A stretch of DNA of 64,000 nucleotides, from the NCBI GenBank assembly GCA_963810195.1, contig CAWEMO010000009.1, positions 1-64,000 on the forward strand. Reading direction: 5' to 3'. The notes beneath the pieces were generated by a model. It made no database searches, was not told where the DNA came from, and was given only the letters and a program-made list of their open reading frames with translations. The position numbers were made by a program, and so were the translations under genes. The number at the start of each line of letters is the position of its first letter. The first letter of the stretch is position 1. This DNA is from Chersky-840 sp963810195 (GTDB lineage: Bacteria; Actinomycetota; Acidimicrobiia; Acidimicrobiales; UBA8190). This document shows positions 23,676 to 32,590 of this stretch, in pieces.

Positions 23676-25960
23676 AACGGGGCGGTCCCGTAGCTGAAGA
23701 TCCCGCCGTCGGCCGCCGCCAGCCGGTAGCCGCCCCCGCTCTTGGTCGCCATCATCCCGACCACAGGCTTGACCAGGCGCAGGTTGCCCGCCGATCCGAG
23801 GAAGGGCGCGCCGTAGGAGAAGATCCCGCCGTCGGAGGCCACGAGCCAGTACCCCCCGGTGTGGGAGTCCACCGCCATGCCCACCACGGGCTTGGTGAGG
23901 CGGATGGCTCCCGCCGAGCCGTGGAACGCGGCGTCGCCGTAGGAGAAGACCCCGCCGTCGGAGGCCACGAGCCAGTACCCCCCGCCGTCGGGGGTGACGG
24001 CCATGCCCACGATGGGCTTGGTGAGGCGGAGGTTTCCCGCCGAGCCGTGGAACACGGCGTCTCCGTAGGAGAAGACCCCGCCGTCGGAGGCCACGAGCCA
24101 GTACCCCCCGCCGTCGGGGGTGGTCGCCATGCCCACCACGGGTTTGGTGAGCAGAAGGTTGCCGGTCGACCCGTGGAACGCGGCGTCGCCGAAGGCGAAG
24201 ACGCCGCCGTCGGAGGCCACGAGCCAGTACCCCCCGCCGTCGGGGGTGGTCGCCATGCCCACCACGGGTTTGGTGAGCAGAAGGTTGCCGGTCGAGCCAC
24301 AGAACGGCAGGTTCCCGTAGTTGAACAGCCCGCCGTCGGACGCCGTCATCTCGTAGCCCACCGGGCCGCCCTTGGGCGCGTCGCAAGGCACCTGGACCAC
24401 GGGCGCGGGCAGGCCCGCGTCGCCCGTCAGCTGCGGGTCGTGGTGGAACATGGGCCACGCCCCGGTCTCGTCGACGGTGGACCCGCGGGCCTCGGTCACC
24501 TCGTAGTGCTGGACGACCCCCTGGTTGCTCGGGTTGTAGCCGGCGATGGTGATCCCGATGGTGCCGTTGGGGTCGTCGGTGACCAGCGGGGAGTTCTGGA
24601 ACGCCAGAGCGTCGTTCTGGCCCAGCGTCGCGATCATCGTGCCGGACTTGCCGTCGAAGATCTCCACACCGGCGGTCGTCGGCACGATGACGTCCTGGTA
24701 CCCGCCACCGGTCAGGTCCGCGGTGACAGGAGAGCCGATGACCTGCCCGGCAGTGGCCGAGTGCCAGATGGTGGCCCCGGTGACGCCGTTGAGGGCCCAG
24801 ATCGACCCGGTCGAGCCGACCCGGGTGCCCTCGAGCACCTCGAGCTGGCCGTTGCCGAGGATGTCGGCGAGCGCGGGGCTGCTGGTCGTGATGCCGTCGA
24901 GCTTCTCCACCCACCGCGGGGTGCAGTGGCCGTCGACCTCGATGACGTCGTTGGTGGTGCCGGCCCCGGAGAAGGTGGCGCCGGTGCCGAAGACGATCCC
25001 CACGCTGCCCCCGAATTCGCCGAGGGCGGGCGAGGACTGCACCGTCTGGTCCGTGTTGTACTCGCACACGAGACCGCCTCCGGGGTTCCCCGTCCCGGCG
25101 TTGCCCGTCGGGCTCAGCACCCGGAGGTGGCCGCCCTGGGTGTAGGTCGTCCCGTAGGCCGATCCCGGGGAGGAGTCCCCGCCTTCGACGATGTCGGTCC
25201 GGCCGTTGCCGTCGACGTCGCCGAGGGCCGGGGTGGTGAAGTTGCTGTCCGCCTGGAACCACGGGAACCCGGGCAGCATGCCCCCGTTGGCCACGTTCAT
25301 GGCCTCGCCCACCTCACCGAGCGAGCCCGCCACGGCGTCGGTGGCACCGTTGAGGTCCCCGATCGCCATCGACGCCTGCACGGCGTTGGCCGGCGCGGTG
25401 TCGGTCGGCGGGTTCTGCACGCTCGTGAACCATTGGGTTGCTCCCTGCGGGGTGATGCCCAGGTATCCCCCTTCGGAGGGCGTCGCCGCGTTGCCCTCGC
25501 CGACGAACACCGAGTCGAGCCCGTTCCCGGAGGTGTCCCACACCGAGGGCGTGGAGTCCACGGGCACGCCGCCCGTGCTCGCGGGCCAGCCGGGCACACC
25601 GTTGCCCGAGGCGAGGTTGAACGCGTCCACGTGGCCGGCGCGGTCACCGACGACCACGGCGGGCCCGCCGGCGAGCGTCGCCACGTTGGGCGACGACAGC
25701 GCGATCGGCCCGCCCCCGTCGTTGAGCACCTGGGTCCAGTCCAGCGTGAAGGAGACCGCGTGCGGCTCCACCGCCGCCTGCGCCCTGGTCGGGCCCGCTC
25801 CCCACAGCGCACCGACCCCCACCGCGATGCCGAGGACCATGCGGCTCAGCCGTCTCCGACCGCGGCCACCCCCGTCGCTCGTCGGGTGCTGCCGGTCACC
25901 GGGCATCTCTGCCGGGGCCGGAGCCGGCGCGCGCCTGTGCCTGATGCGGGCAATCTCCAC
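23615..25960 (-). CDS. secreted FG-GAP/beta-propeller protein with six GYWLV repeats
   Basis: A 781-residue exported protein. GTG at 25960 is chosen because GGAAGG lies 8 nt upstream; ATG 25906 is the alternative. A hydrophobic segment (MVLGIAVGVGALWG, then AQAA) at ~41-63 is the signal peptide. Residues ~65-530 are FG-GAP/VCBS-like repeats (AVVVGDRAGHVDAF, PALGDVDGNGRTDIVEGGD, SSPALADILGNGQLEVLEG) ending in WPMFHHDPQLTG. The C-terminal ~250 residues are six 42-residue GYWLVASDGGVF repeats. It is paralogous to the 37.1-kb gene. It probably acts at the cell surface; no enzymatic motif is seen. Confidence 0.85.
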   Translation of the reverse strand: MEIARIRHRRAPAPAPAEMPGDRQHPTSDGGGRGRRRLSRMVLGIAVGVGALWGAGPTRAQAAVEPHAVSFTLDWTQVLNDGGGPIALSSPNVATLAGGPAVVVGDRAGHVDAFNLASGNGVPGWPASTGGVPVDSTPSVWDTSGNGLDSVFVGEGNAATPSEGGYLGITPQGATQWFTSVQNPPTDTAPANAVQASMAIGDLNGATDAVAGSLGEVGEAMNVANGGMLPGFPWFQADSNFTTPALGDVDGNGRTDIVEGGDSSPGSAYGTTYTQGGHLRVLSPTGNAGTGNPGGGLVCEYNTDQTVQSSPALGEFGGSVGIVFGTGATFSGAGTTNDVIEVDGHCTPRWVEKLDGITTSSPALADILGNGQLEVLEGTRVGSTGSIWALNGVTGATIWHSATAGQVIGSPVTADLTGGGYQDVIVPTTAGVEIFDGKSGTMIATLGQNDALAFQNSPLVTDDPNGTIGITIAGYNPSNQGVVQHYEVTEARGSTVDETGAWPMFHHDPQLTGDAGLPAPVVQVPCDAPKGGPVGYEMTASDGGLFNYGNLPFCGSTGNLLLTKPVVGMATTPDGGGYWLVASDGGVFAFGDAAFHGSTGNLLLTKPVVGMATTPDGGGYWLVASDGGVFSYGDAVFHGSAGNLRLTKPIVGMAVTPDGGGYWLVASDGGVFSYGDAAFHGSAGAIRLTKPVVGMAVDSHTGGYWLVASDGGIFSYGAPFLGSAGNLRLVKPVVGMMATKSGGGYRLAAADGGIFSYGTAPFYGSAGGLPLAQPVVGVAGF
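23618..24365 (-). repeat. six 126-bp propeller-type repeats (first FG-GAP protein)
   Basis: Six units of about 42 codons, from GYEMTASDGGLFNYG to GYRLAAADGGIFSYG. Two neighbouring units (about 24079-24170 and 24205-24296) appear identical over roughly 90 bp, which implies recent duplication or gene conversion. Confidence 0.88.
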
Positions 25961-26015
25961 CGATGCCACCTTCCGCCTATCGACCCTGTTCCATCGACAG
26001 GCCCCGCCCCAACCT

Positions 26016-27440
26016 TTATCGAGGGCGAAACACCTGGTGGAACAGCCTGCGAGGCAGTCGGACGGCTCCTCCGGCCACGGCCCGCACCCCGCCCTGGCGG
26101 TACAGCCGCGCCGCGCCGCGCAGGAGCGCTCCGGGCCCGTGGGAGTCCGCCGTCCCCGGCGGCGCCAGCGCCGCCGGGGACGGCCAGACCTCGCCCGCGC
26201 CGCGCCAGGTGGGTCGATCGGGGGCGCGGCGGGGATCGGCACAAAACGCCACCAGCGGATCGAGGAGGACCGACCACCGGAAACGCTGCGCCACCGCGGT
26301 GGCACGCCCCCGACACGCGTCACGGGCGCGCCGGTCGCCCAGGAGGTCGGTGAGCGCCCGGGCCACGGCTTCGACGTCCCCACCGGCAACCACGGTCCCG
26401 ATCCCCTCGGCGGTGATGATGTCGGCGAACCCGTCTCCGGCGGTGGCGACAACGGGGAGCCCGGCCCACAGGTAGTCGAGCATGCGGGTGCGGAACGAGT
26501 ACGCCGTCTCGAGGTGCTCGAAGTGCAGGCTCACGCCCACGTCCGCTTCGAGCAGGTAGTTCTGACGGTCTTCGTAGGCCACCCAGCCCTCGTTGAAGAA
26601 CACGTGTTTCCCCGTCAGCCCCAGGGTGCCGGCCAGGCGTCGCGCCTCGGTGGCGACCGCCGACTCCACGATGTCGGGCTTGGGATGGCGCATGCCGAGG
26701 AAGTACAGCCGCACGCGCGGCCGCGTCAGTCGCACCTTGTCGACGGCGCGGATGAGCGTCGACGGGTCGAACCAGTCGTAGAGGCCGCCCCCCCAGATCA
26801 CCACGTCGTCATCGGGACCGATGCCCGGGACCACCCCCCGCAGCGACGGGCGCGTGTGCACCGGCGCGTCGTCGGGCAGGCCGAAGGGCACCACGTCGAT
26901 GAGCGCACGGAGCGTGGGGTCGGCGCCGTAGGTCTCGGGGTTGACCCTGCCCAGCGCGGCCAGGAACCCGAGCCACAGGTCTCGTTGCTTGTCGCTGGCG
27001 CACACGAAGAAGTCGCCACGGGCCAGTTGCTCTTCCAGGGTGGCCACGGTGTTGGCGACGTTGACGGAGCGTTCGGGCTCGGGGTCGTCTCGGGTCAGCA
27101 CGAGCGCCTCGAGATGCAACGGGTCGTAGAGGTCGAAGAGCATGACCTTCTCCGACCCGCGGAACCCCGGAACGTTGTGGAGGAGGTATCCCTGCACGAT
27201 GGCGACGTCGCACCAACGTTCGAGCTCCGCGAAGCGCGCCCGGTCGGCGGACTCGACCGAGAAACGCGACGACGTCACCTCGCACAGCTCCGACGTCGTC
27301 GCCAGCACGACCTCGCACTCCGCCGCCAGGGCGTGCGCGAAGTTCCAGGCCCGGATGGCGGGACCGGCCATTTTCGGCGTGAGCACGTCGTCGGTGACGA
27401 CCGCCACACGCCGAGCGCGCCGAGAGGAGCCGACTATCAT
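26016..27440 (-). CDS. glycosyltransferase family 4-type
   Basis: A 474-residue GT-B enzyme. The N-terminal acceptor domain has RVAVVTDDVLTPKMAGPAIRA. The middle WGGGLYDWFDPSTLIRAVD starts the donor domain, and LEADVGVSLHFEHLETAYSFRTRMLDYLWAGLPVV is the usual C-terminal nucleotide-sugar region. ATG at 27440 is chosen; GTG 27455 is possible. It is paralogous to the divergent gene at 27588, sharing AMAGPAIRAW, RGDFFxCASxxQRDxWLG and DVVPFGLP. The sugar is unknown. Confidence 0.86.
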   Translation of the reverse strand: MIVGSSRRARRVAVVTDDVLTPKMAGPAIRAWNFAHALAAECEVVLATTSELCEVTSSRFSVESADRARFAELERWCDVAIVQGYLLHNVPGFRGSEKVMLFDLYDPLHLEALVLTRDDPEPERSVNVANTVATLEEQLARGDFFVCASDKQRDLWLGFLAALGRVNPETYGADPTLRALIDVVPFGLPDDAPVHTRPSLRGVVPGIGPDDDVVIWGGGLYDWFDPSTLIRAVDKVRLTRPRVRLYFLGMRHPKPDIVESAVATEARRLAGTLGLTGKHVFFNEGWVAYEDRQNYLLEADVGVSLHFEHLETAYSFRTRMLDYLWAGLPVVATAGDGFADIITAEGIGTVVAGGDVEAVARALTDLLGDRRARDACRGRATAVAQRFRWSVLLDPLVAFCADPRRAPDRPTWRGAGEVWPSPAALAPPGTADSHGPGALLRGAARLYRQGGVRAVAGGAVRLPRRLFHQVFRPR

Positions 27441-27587
27441 CGCCGCGATGCCCACCCGGTCGCCGTGCGCGTGCCGCTCCTGGTCAGGGTGCGATCCCTC
27501 GTCATGGTGCGAGCCTAATGAGCGCACAACGAGGGGAGCGCCTCAACGATCGCGGTGCGTCGTGGTCGCGCGTCGAACCCGGCCCTG

Positions 27588-28801
27588 ATGCGAACGCGCG
27601 TTCTCGTCCTCACCTTCGACCCGTTGACCGACGCCATGGCGGGACCGGCCATCCGTGCCTGGCACCTCGCCCAGGTGCTGGCGTCCCGTTTCGACGTCAC
27701 CCTCGCCAGCACGGTGGAAGCGACTCGCCACCACCGGGCCGTGCGGGTGTGCTCCGTGGCCGACGACACCGTTCGGCTGGCCGCGCTGGTGCGTGAGTCC
27801 GACGTGGTGTTCGCCCCGACCAGCGTGGTGCGTCGCCATCCCGAGGTTGCGTCCAGCCCCGTCCCGCTCGTCATCGACATGTACATCCCGACGCATCTCG
27901 AGAACCTCGAACCCGGTGGGCGCGGGGGTCAGGAGTACGCACAGGCCGTCGCCCATCAGGTCTCGGTGATCAACGAGGACCTCGCACGGGGCGACTTCTT
28001 CCTCTGCGCCAGTGAACGCCAGCGTGACTTCTGGCTCGGCGGCCTCTCCCACGCCGGCCGCGTCAACCCGGCCACCTACGACGACGACCCGACGCTGCGT
28101 CGCCTCGTCGACGTGGTGCCCTTCGGCCTCCCCCCGGACCCACCGGTGGCCGACGGGCCCGTGCTGCGCCGGCACTTCCCGGGCATCGGCGCGTCGGATC
28201 CGGTCGTCGTCTGGGGCGGCGGGGTCTATGACTGGTTCGACCCCGTCTCGCTCGTGCGGGCCGTGGACCGGGTGCGGGGGGAGGTCCCCGAGATACGGCT
28301 CGTGTTCCTCGGGATGGGCAACCCCAACCCGGCCATCCCCGAGATGGCCAGGGCGGTCGAGTTGCGCCGCGTGAGCGACGAGCTCGCGCTCACCGGGTCC
28401 ACCGTCTTCTTCAACGACCGGTGGATCCCCTATCACGCCTGGGGCAGCTACCTCCTCGATGCCGACGTGGCGGTCAGCATCCATCTCGACAACCTCGAAA
28501 CGCGCTTTTCGTTCCGCACCCGCATCCTCGACTACCTGTGGGCACGCCGACCGATGATCCTCACCGGGGGGACGCGCTCGGCGACCTCGTCGCGGCTCGG
28601 GGCCTCGGCATCACCGTCGCGCCCGGCGACGTCGACGCCATCGCCGACGCGCTGACTCGCCTGCTGGCCGAGGGCCTGCCCGGGGCGGACTTCGCACCGA
28701 CGCTGGCCCAGTTCCAGTGGCAGGCTGTCGCCCGACCCCTCCTCGCCTGGCTGGACGGCGCGCGCCGGGCCCCCGACGTGCGCAGCCTCGAGCTCCGATG
28801 A
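27588..28801 (+). CDS. glycosyltransferase family 4-type, apparent frameshift
   Basis: Starts at ATG 27588 (MRTRVLVLTFDPLTDAMAGPAIRAW) and is a paralogue of the divergent 26-kb gene. The reading frame is good to about 28560 (RRPMILTGG) and then continues in the -1 frame (DALGDLVAARGLGITVAPGDVDAIADAL) to 28801. The junction is a run of six Gs at 28565-28570; one extra G would restore a single frame of about 404 residues matching the paralogue. A homopolymer error in the assembly is the likeliest cause, but true inactivation is possible. Confidence 0.77.
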
Positions 28802-28862
28802 CCGCCGGCGTCCGTCAACGGTGGATCACCGGCGCGGCGTCGCTTGACGCTCGCTCGCCGCA

Positions 28863-29156
28863 GTGGCAATCCTACGGTCGGTGAAACGCTTCTTGCAGCG
28901 TGCGCAGGGTTGGATCGAGCGAAGGGCTTTCGCGCAACTCCACGCCCGGCTCGACGCTCTCGACGCCCGTCTGGAGACGCTGGTCACCCTCGAACGCCGA
29001 CTGGGAGAGGTGCAGAACACGGTGGAGGTGACCGCGGCCCGGGCCGCGGCGTCGATCGAGGTCACCCATGGCGCCGCGGAGTCCGAAGCGCGACTCACGA
29101 GACGGATCGAGGCGATCGAGCAACTGCTCGGGGCGAGATCCCAGGGCGACGCTTGA
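28863..29156 (+). CDS. small coiled-coil protein
   Basis: A 97-residue protein starting with GTG. After a basic N-terminal helix (ILRSVKRFLQRAQGWIERR) it consists of heptad-rich helix (LHARLDALDARLETLVTLERRLGEVQ ..., RLTRRIEAIEQLLG), so a coiled coil is likely. No domain is recognised. Its TGA overlaps the TTG start of the large double glycosyltransferase (TTGA), which suggests that the two are made together; it might help oligomerise or locate that enzyme, which is inference. Confidence 0.6.
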   Translation: MAILRSVKRFLQRAQGWIERRAFAQLHARLDALDARLETLVTLERRLGEVQNTVEVTAARAAASIEVTHGAAESEARLTRRIEAIEQLLGARSQGDA

Positions 29157-31498
29157 CGGCGAAGATCCGACTCGCCGTCGACCTGCAGGCGTTGCAGACC
29201 GACGGCATCGCCGATCGGGGGATCGGCCGGTACGTGGCAGCCATGAGCTGCGCGCTCAACCGCATCGACCGCCTCGCCGCGGGCCTGCTCGCCCCGGAAC
29301 TCCCGCCGCCGCTCGGGCTCCCGCCCGAGATCGCCACGGGCGGCCTGGTGCACTGGGACTCCGCCGCTTCGATGCGGGCCCTCGTCGCCGACGGCCGACC
29401 CCTGGCGCGCCACATCCCGGCGCCGTTCCTCCACTGCGGGCCCCTCGACCCCTCGGGCCTCGTCATCGCCCCGCACTGGGAGAGCCTCGGCCTGCCGCGC
29501 GTGGTCACCTTGCACGACCTCATCCCCCTGCGCGCCCCGCACCGCTATCTCCCCACCCCGGCGCACCTCGACCGCTACCGGGCACGCGCCGCCTGGGTGG
29601 CGGCATCCGACCTCGTGCTGGCGGACTCCGAGTACACGCGCTCCGAAGCCGTCGAGCTGCTCGGGTGCGACCCGGACAAGGTCGTGAACATCGGCTGCGG
29701 CGTGTCCCCGTTCTTCACGCCCGCCGACGGCACCGACAACGAGCACTTCCGCTGGTACCTGGGCGAGCTCGAGGACCGCCCCTTCGTGCTGACCGTCGGG
29801 GGCAGCGACATCCGCAAGGGCACCGAGCGGCTCATCTCCGCCGTGGGCCTGCTGGTGCAGGCGGGCTACGACCTCCGGCTCCTCGTCGTCGGCGAGCTCA
29901 CCGAGCAGTGGAGGCAACGGCTGGCCCAGGCGGCCTCGAGCGCGGGGATGACCGGACGGCTCGTCCTGGCCGGCACGGTCGGGGACGAGCTGCTGCGGGC
30001 GTGCTACCGGCGGGCCCTGGTGACCGTGATGCCGTCGCTCGCCGAGGGGTTCGGCCTCCCCGTGCTCGAATCCGCCGCGTGCGGCACTCCGGCCCTGGCC
30101 TCGGCGACCACGGCCCTGGCCGAGGCGGCGGCCACCCCCCTGGCCACCTTCGACCCCGCCGACACGAACGCGCTGAGTCGCGCCACGGCGGATCTCCTTT
30201 CCGACGAACAGAGGAGGGCGACCGTCCTCGACGCGCAACGGCAGCTGGCGGCGCGTTCGACGTGGGACGCGGTCGCGGACAAGGCGGCGGCCGCGGTCGA
30301 CGACATGGGAGCGCGGCTGGTCCCTTCGGTGTGGGCGCCGGCGCCTCCTCCCCCGCGCATGGCACTGGTGGGACCGCTCCCGCCCATCGGCGGCGGCATC
30401 GGGCTCTACAACGACCGCCTCCTGCGAGCCGTGGGCGGGGCCGTCGCCGTCGACGCCGTGACCCCCATGCACGCGCCCCCCGAGATGGCGCCCACGGTGG
30501 GGTACATCCCGGTCGACGCCTTCGGCTCCGACGCCCGTCCGGCGTCGTACGACGCCGTCGTCTACACCGTGGGGAATTCCGACGGGCACCTCGCGACGGT
30601 GGAGGCGGCGCTGCGGTATCCCGGTTGGATGTGGTTGCACGAGGTGCGTCTGCCCGCCATCGCCGTGACCGCCCTCGAATCGCTCGACGACGCCCGCTTC
30701 TCGAGCTCTCTCGCCTGGCTGCTCGACCGCTCCTACCCGGGACGGGCACCGCACCATGGCGCGCTTCGTGCCGGCCGCTCGGTGCGCGATCTCGTCGCGG
30801 CCGGAGTCGGGCTGCTCCCCCTGTTGGTGGAACGGTGCCGCGGCATCCTCGTCAACTCCGAGGTGGCACGCCGGCTCGTGCTGCTCGACCTCGCCCCTCT
30901 CGCGCACCATCCCCCCATCCACGTGCTTCCGCCGGCATGTCCCCCCGTGACGGCGGGCCAGCGCGCCGATCCCGGAGACGATCCCGTGGTGGTGGCGTTC
31001 GGCATCGTGTCCATGGCGAAACGGCCCGACCTGTTGGTCGATGCCGCCGCACTGGCCGGGTGCCGCCTCGCGTTCGTCGGGCCGTGCCCGCCGTTCCTGG
31101 CCCAGGTCATCGAGGACAGAGCCCGCGTGCGCGGCACCCTGGAGCGCGTCGAGGTGACCGGCGGCGTCGACGAGACGACCTGGCACAGCTGGCTCGGCCG
31201 GGCGGCACTGGCCGTGCAGCTGCGCGAGGGGACCACCGGGGAGTCCTCGGCCGCGGTCCTCGAGGCCCTGGCCGCCGGGGTGCCCGTGGTCACCAACCTC
31301 GCCACGGCCGCCGAGTACCCCGAGGGGACCGTGGCCCACCTGCCGAGCGCGGACCCGGTCGTGGTGGCCGCCTGCGTGCGTGCGCTCCTGGCGCGTCCCG
31401 AAGAACAGCGAGCGCTCTCCGAAGCGGGAGTGCGTTTCGCCTCCGCCCACCAGTTCCACCACTTGGCGGGCACGCTAGTGTCGCTCGTGACCAGCTGA
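29153..31498 (+). CDS. tandem fused glycosyltransferase (two GT4-like units)
   Basis: A 781-residue protein with TTG start coupled to the upstream coiled-coil gene. The first GT-B unit (residues ~1-400) contains GIADRGIGRYVAAM, VVTLHDLIPLRAPHRYLP, FVLTVGGSDIRKGTERLI and MPSLAEGFGLPVLESAACG. A second GT-like unit begins near residue 403 (MALVGPLPPIGGGIGLYN) and ends with GESSAAVLEALAAGVPVVTN. Both units keep the E-x7-E type donor-site helix (EGFGLPVLE; ESSAAVLE). The fusion probably adds two sugars in sequence. Linkages are unknown. Confidence 0.85.
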   Translation: MTAKIRLAVDLQALQTDGIADRGIGRYVAAMSCALNRIDRLAAGLLAPELPPPLGLPPEIATGGLVHWDSAASMRALVADGRPLARHIPAPFLHCGPLDPSGLVIAPHWESLGLPRVVTLHDLIPLRAPHRYLPTPAHLDRYRARAAWVAASDLVLADSEYTRSEAVELLGCDPDKVVNIGCGVSPFFTPADGTDNEHFRWYLGELEDRPFVLTVGGSDIRKGTERLISAVGLLVQAGYDLRLLVVGELTEQWRQRLAQAASSAGMTGRLVLAGTVGDELLRACYRRALVTVMPSLAEGFGLPVLESAACGTPALASATTALAEAAATPLATFDPADTNALSRATADLLSDEQRRATVLDAQRQLAARSTWDAVADKAAAAVDDMGARLVPSVWAPAPPPPRMALVGPLPPIGGGIGLYNDRLLRAVGGAVAVDAVTPMHAPPEMAPTVGYIPVDAFGSDARPASYDAVVYTVGNSDGHLATVEAALRYPGWMWLHEVRLPAIAVTALESLDDARFSSSLAWLLDRSYPGRAPHHGALRAGRSVRDLVAAGVGLLPLLVERCRGILVNSEVARRLVLLDLAPLAHHPPIHVLPPACPPVTAGQRADPGDDPVVVAFGIVSMAKRPDLLVDAAALAGCRLAFVGPCPPFLAQVIEDRARVRGTLERVEVTGGVDETTWHSWLGRAALAVQLREGTTGESSAAVLEALAAGVPVVTNLATAAEYPEGTVAHLPSADPVVVAACVRALLARPEEQRALSEAGVRFASAHQFHHLAGTLVSLVTS

Positions 31499-31576
31499 CC
31501 GGTCACCGGTCTGTTCCCGATCCGCCGGGCACATCCGACCGATCCCTGACGCACGCCCCCGGAGCGGCGCGACGCG

Positions 31577-32590
31577 ATGGCGACCAACGACAACGGAATC
31601 TCGGACTCCTCGGGCCCCGTGGACCTCGACCGCCTGATCGGCGAGCTCGAAACCGAGGCGGCCCGCCGGCGCGCCGATCCCGGCTATCCCCACGATGCCG
31701 ATGCCCGGCTCCACTTCGAGCTCGCCCGCCGGGCCCCGAACCCGGCCGGCACCACCGCCATCGCCGAGCTCGTCGCCCGCGTGGAGGAAGCGGCCGAGGC
31801 CGGCGCAGCGCCGTGGGCGGACGCCGACTCCGAAGCGACGGGCTCGCGGCGCCACCGCGTGGAGGTTCTGCGCCGGCACCTCGAGCAGGTGCAGGCGTCG
31901 ATGACGTCGCTGGGGCTGGCCGCGGCCGCCGCCCTCGACGCCGTCACCGGACGGCTCGAGCAACTCGAGGAGCGGGTGGCCGGCGTCGATCCCCGGGCGC
32001 GACACGCCGGGGGGTCGGGACCGCCACCGGACGCGGCGGTGCGCGCCGACGCGGACGCGCACCGGGGCACGGGCAACGGTGCGGACGAGACGCTGCAGGA
32101 GTGGTGGGACGCGCTGGCAGATCCGTTGCCCACAGATGCGAGGGTGCTGTACGCGTACATCCGTGCCGACGAGGTCGTCGCCCGGCTGCGGGGAGCGGGC
32201 ATCGACGCCTACGGGCTCAGCCGGAGCGGTCCCCTGCATCAACCGGGGCCCGACGTGCGCCGTGCCGATCTCCTCGACCACCTGCGCGCCGTGCCGGACG
32301 GCGCGCTGGGCGCCGTGCTCCTCGTGGGCCCACCCGACGCCATGAGCCCACAGACCCTCGGTCCGACGGTGGCGGAGCTGGCCCGGGTGGCGAAGACGGC
32401 GGTGATCGTCTCGGAGGCGCCGTGGTGGTGGCGTCTCCGGCTCGGGGCGGTGGACGCCGACCTGGCGCCGGGCCGGCCGCTGCACCCCGACACGTGGTTG
32501 CACGCCTTCCACGAAATGGCGATGGCCGGGTCCGCGCAGTACGGCGCGTCGGGGCACAGCTACCGCATGGTGGTGCAGGCCCACGAATGA
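31577..32590 (+). CDS. degenerate methyltransferase-like protein with coiled coil
   Basis: A 337-residue protein paralogous to the 21.3-kb methyltransferase-like protein: both have an acidic N-terminal helix (DLDRLIGELETEAARRR), a coiled-coil-like middle (RLEQLEERVAGVD) and a C-terminal Rossmann-like part ending PLHPDTWLHAF. Here the position of SAM motif I reads VLYAYIRADEVVARL instead of VLHAACGDGW, so SAM binding is probably lost. The stop overlaps the ATG of the next glycosyltransferase (ATGA). Function unknown; a non-catalytic partner is conceivable. Confidence 0.65.
   Translation: MATNDNGISDSSGPVDLDRLIGELETEAARRRADPGYPHDADARLHFELARRAPNPAGTTAIAELVARVEEAAEAGAAPWADADSEATGSRRHRVEVLRRHLEQVQASMTSLGLAAAAALDAVTGRLEQLEERVAGVDPRARHAGGSGPPPDAAVRADADAHRGTGNGADETLQEWWDALADPLPTDARVLYAYIRADEVVARLRGAGIDAYGLSRSGPLHQPGPDVRRADLLDHLRAVPDGALGAVLLVGPPDAMSPQTLGPTVAELARVAKTAVIVSEAPWWWRLRLGAVDADLAPGRPLHPDTWLHAFHEMAMAGSAQYGASGHSYRMVVQAHE

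Noticed and set aside
18050..24365. 126-bp repeats as a CRISPR or rearrangement-hotspot array
   Set aside because: They are codon-exact repeats inside secreted proteins and lack short repeat-spacer alternation.
29068..32586. A 1582-residue plus-strand open frame covering 29.1-33.8 kb as one giant protein
   Set aside because: Only its last part (from ATG 32587) is a real glycosyltransferase. The upstream part is an out-of-frame shadow of the double glycosyltransferase.
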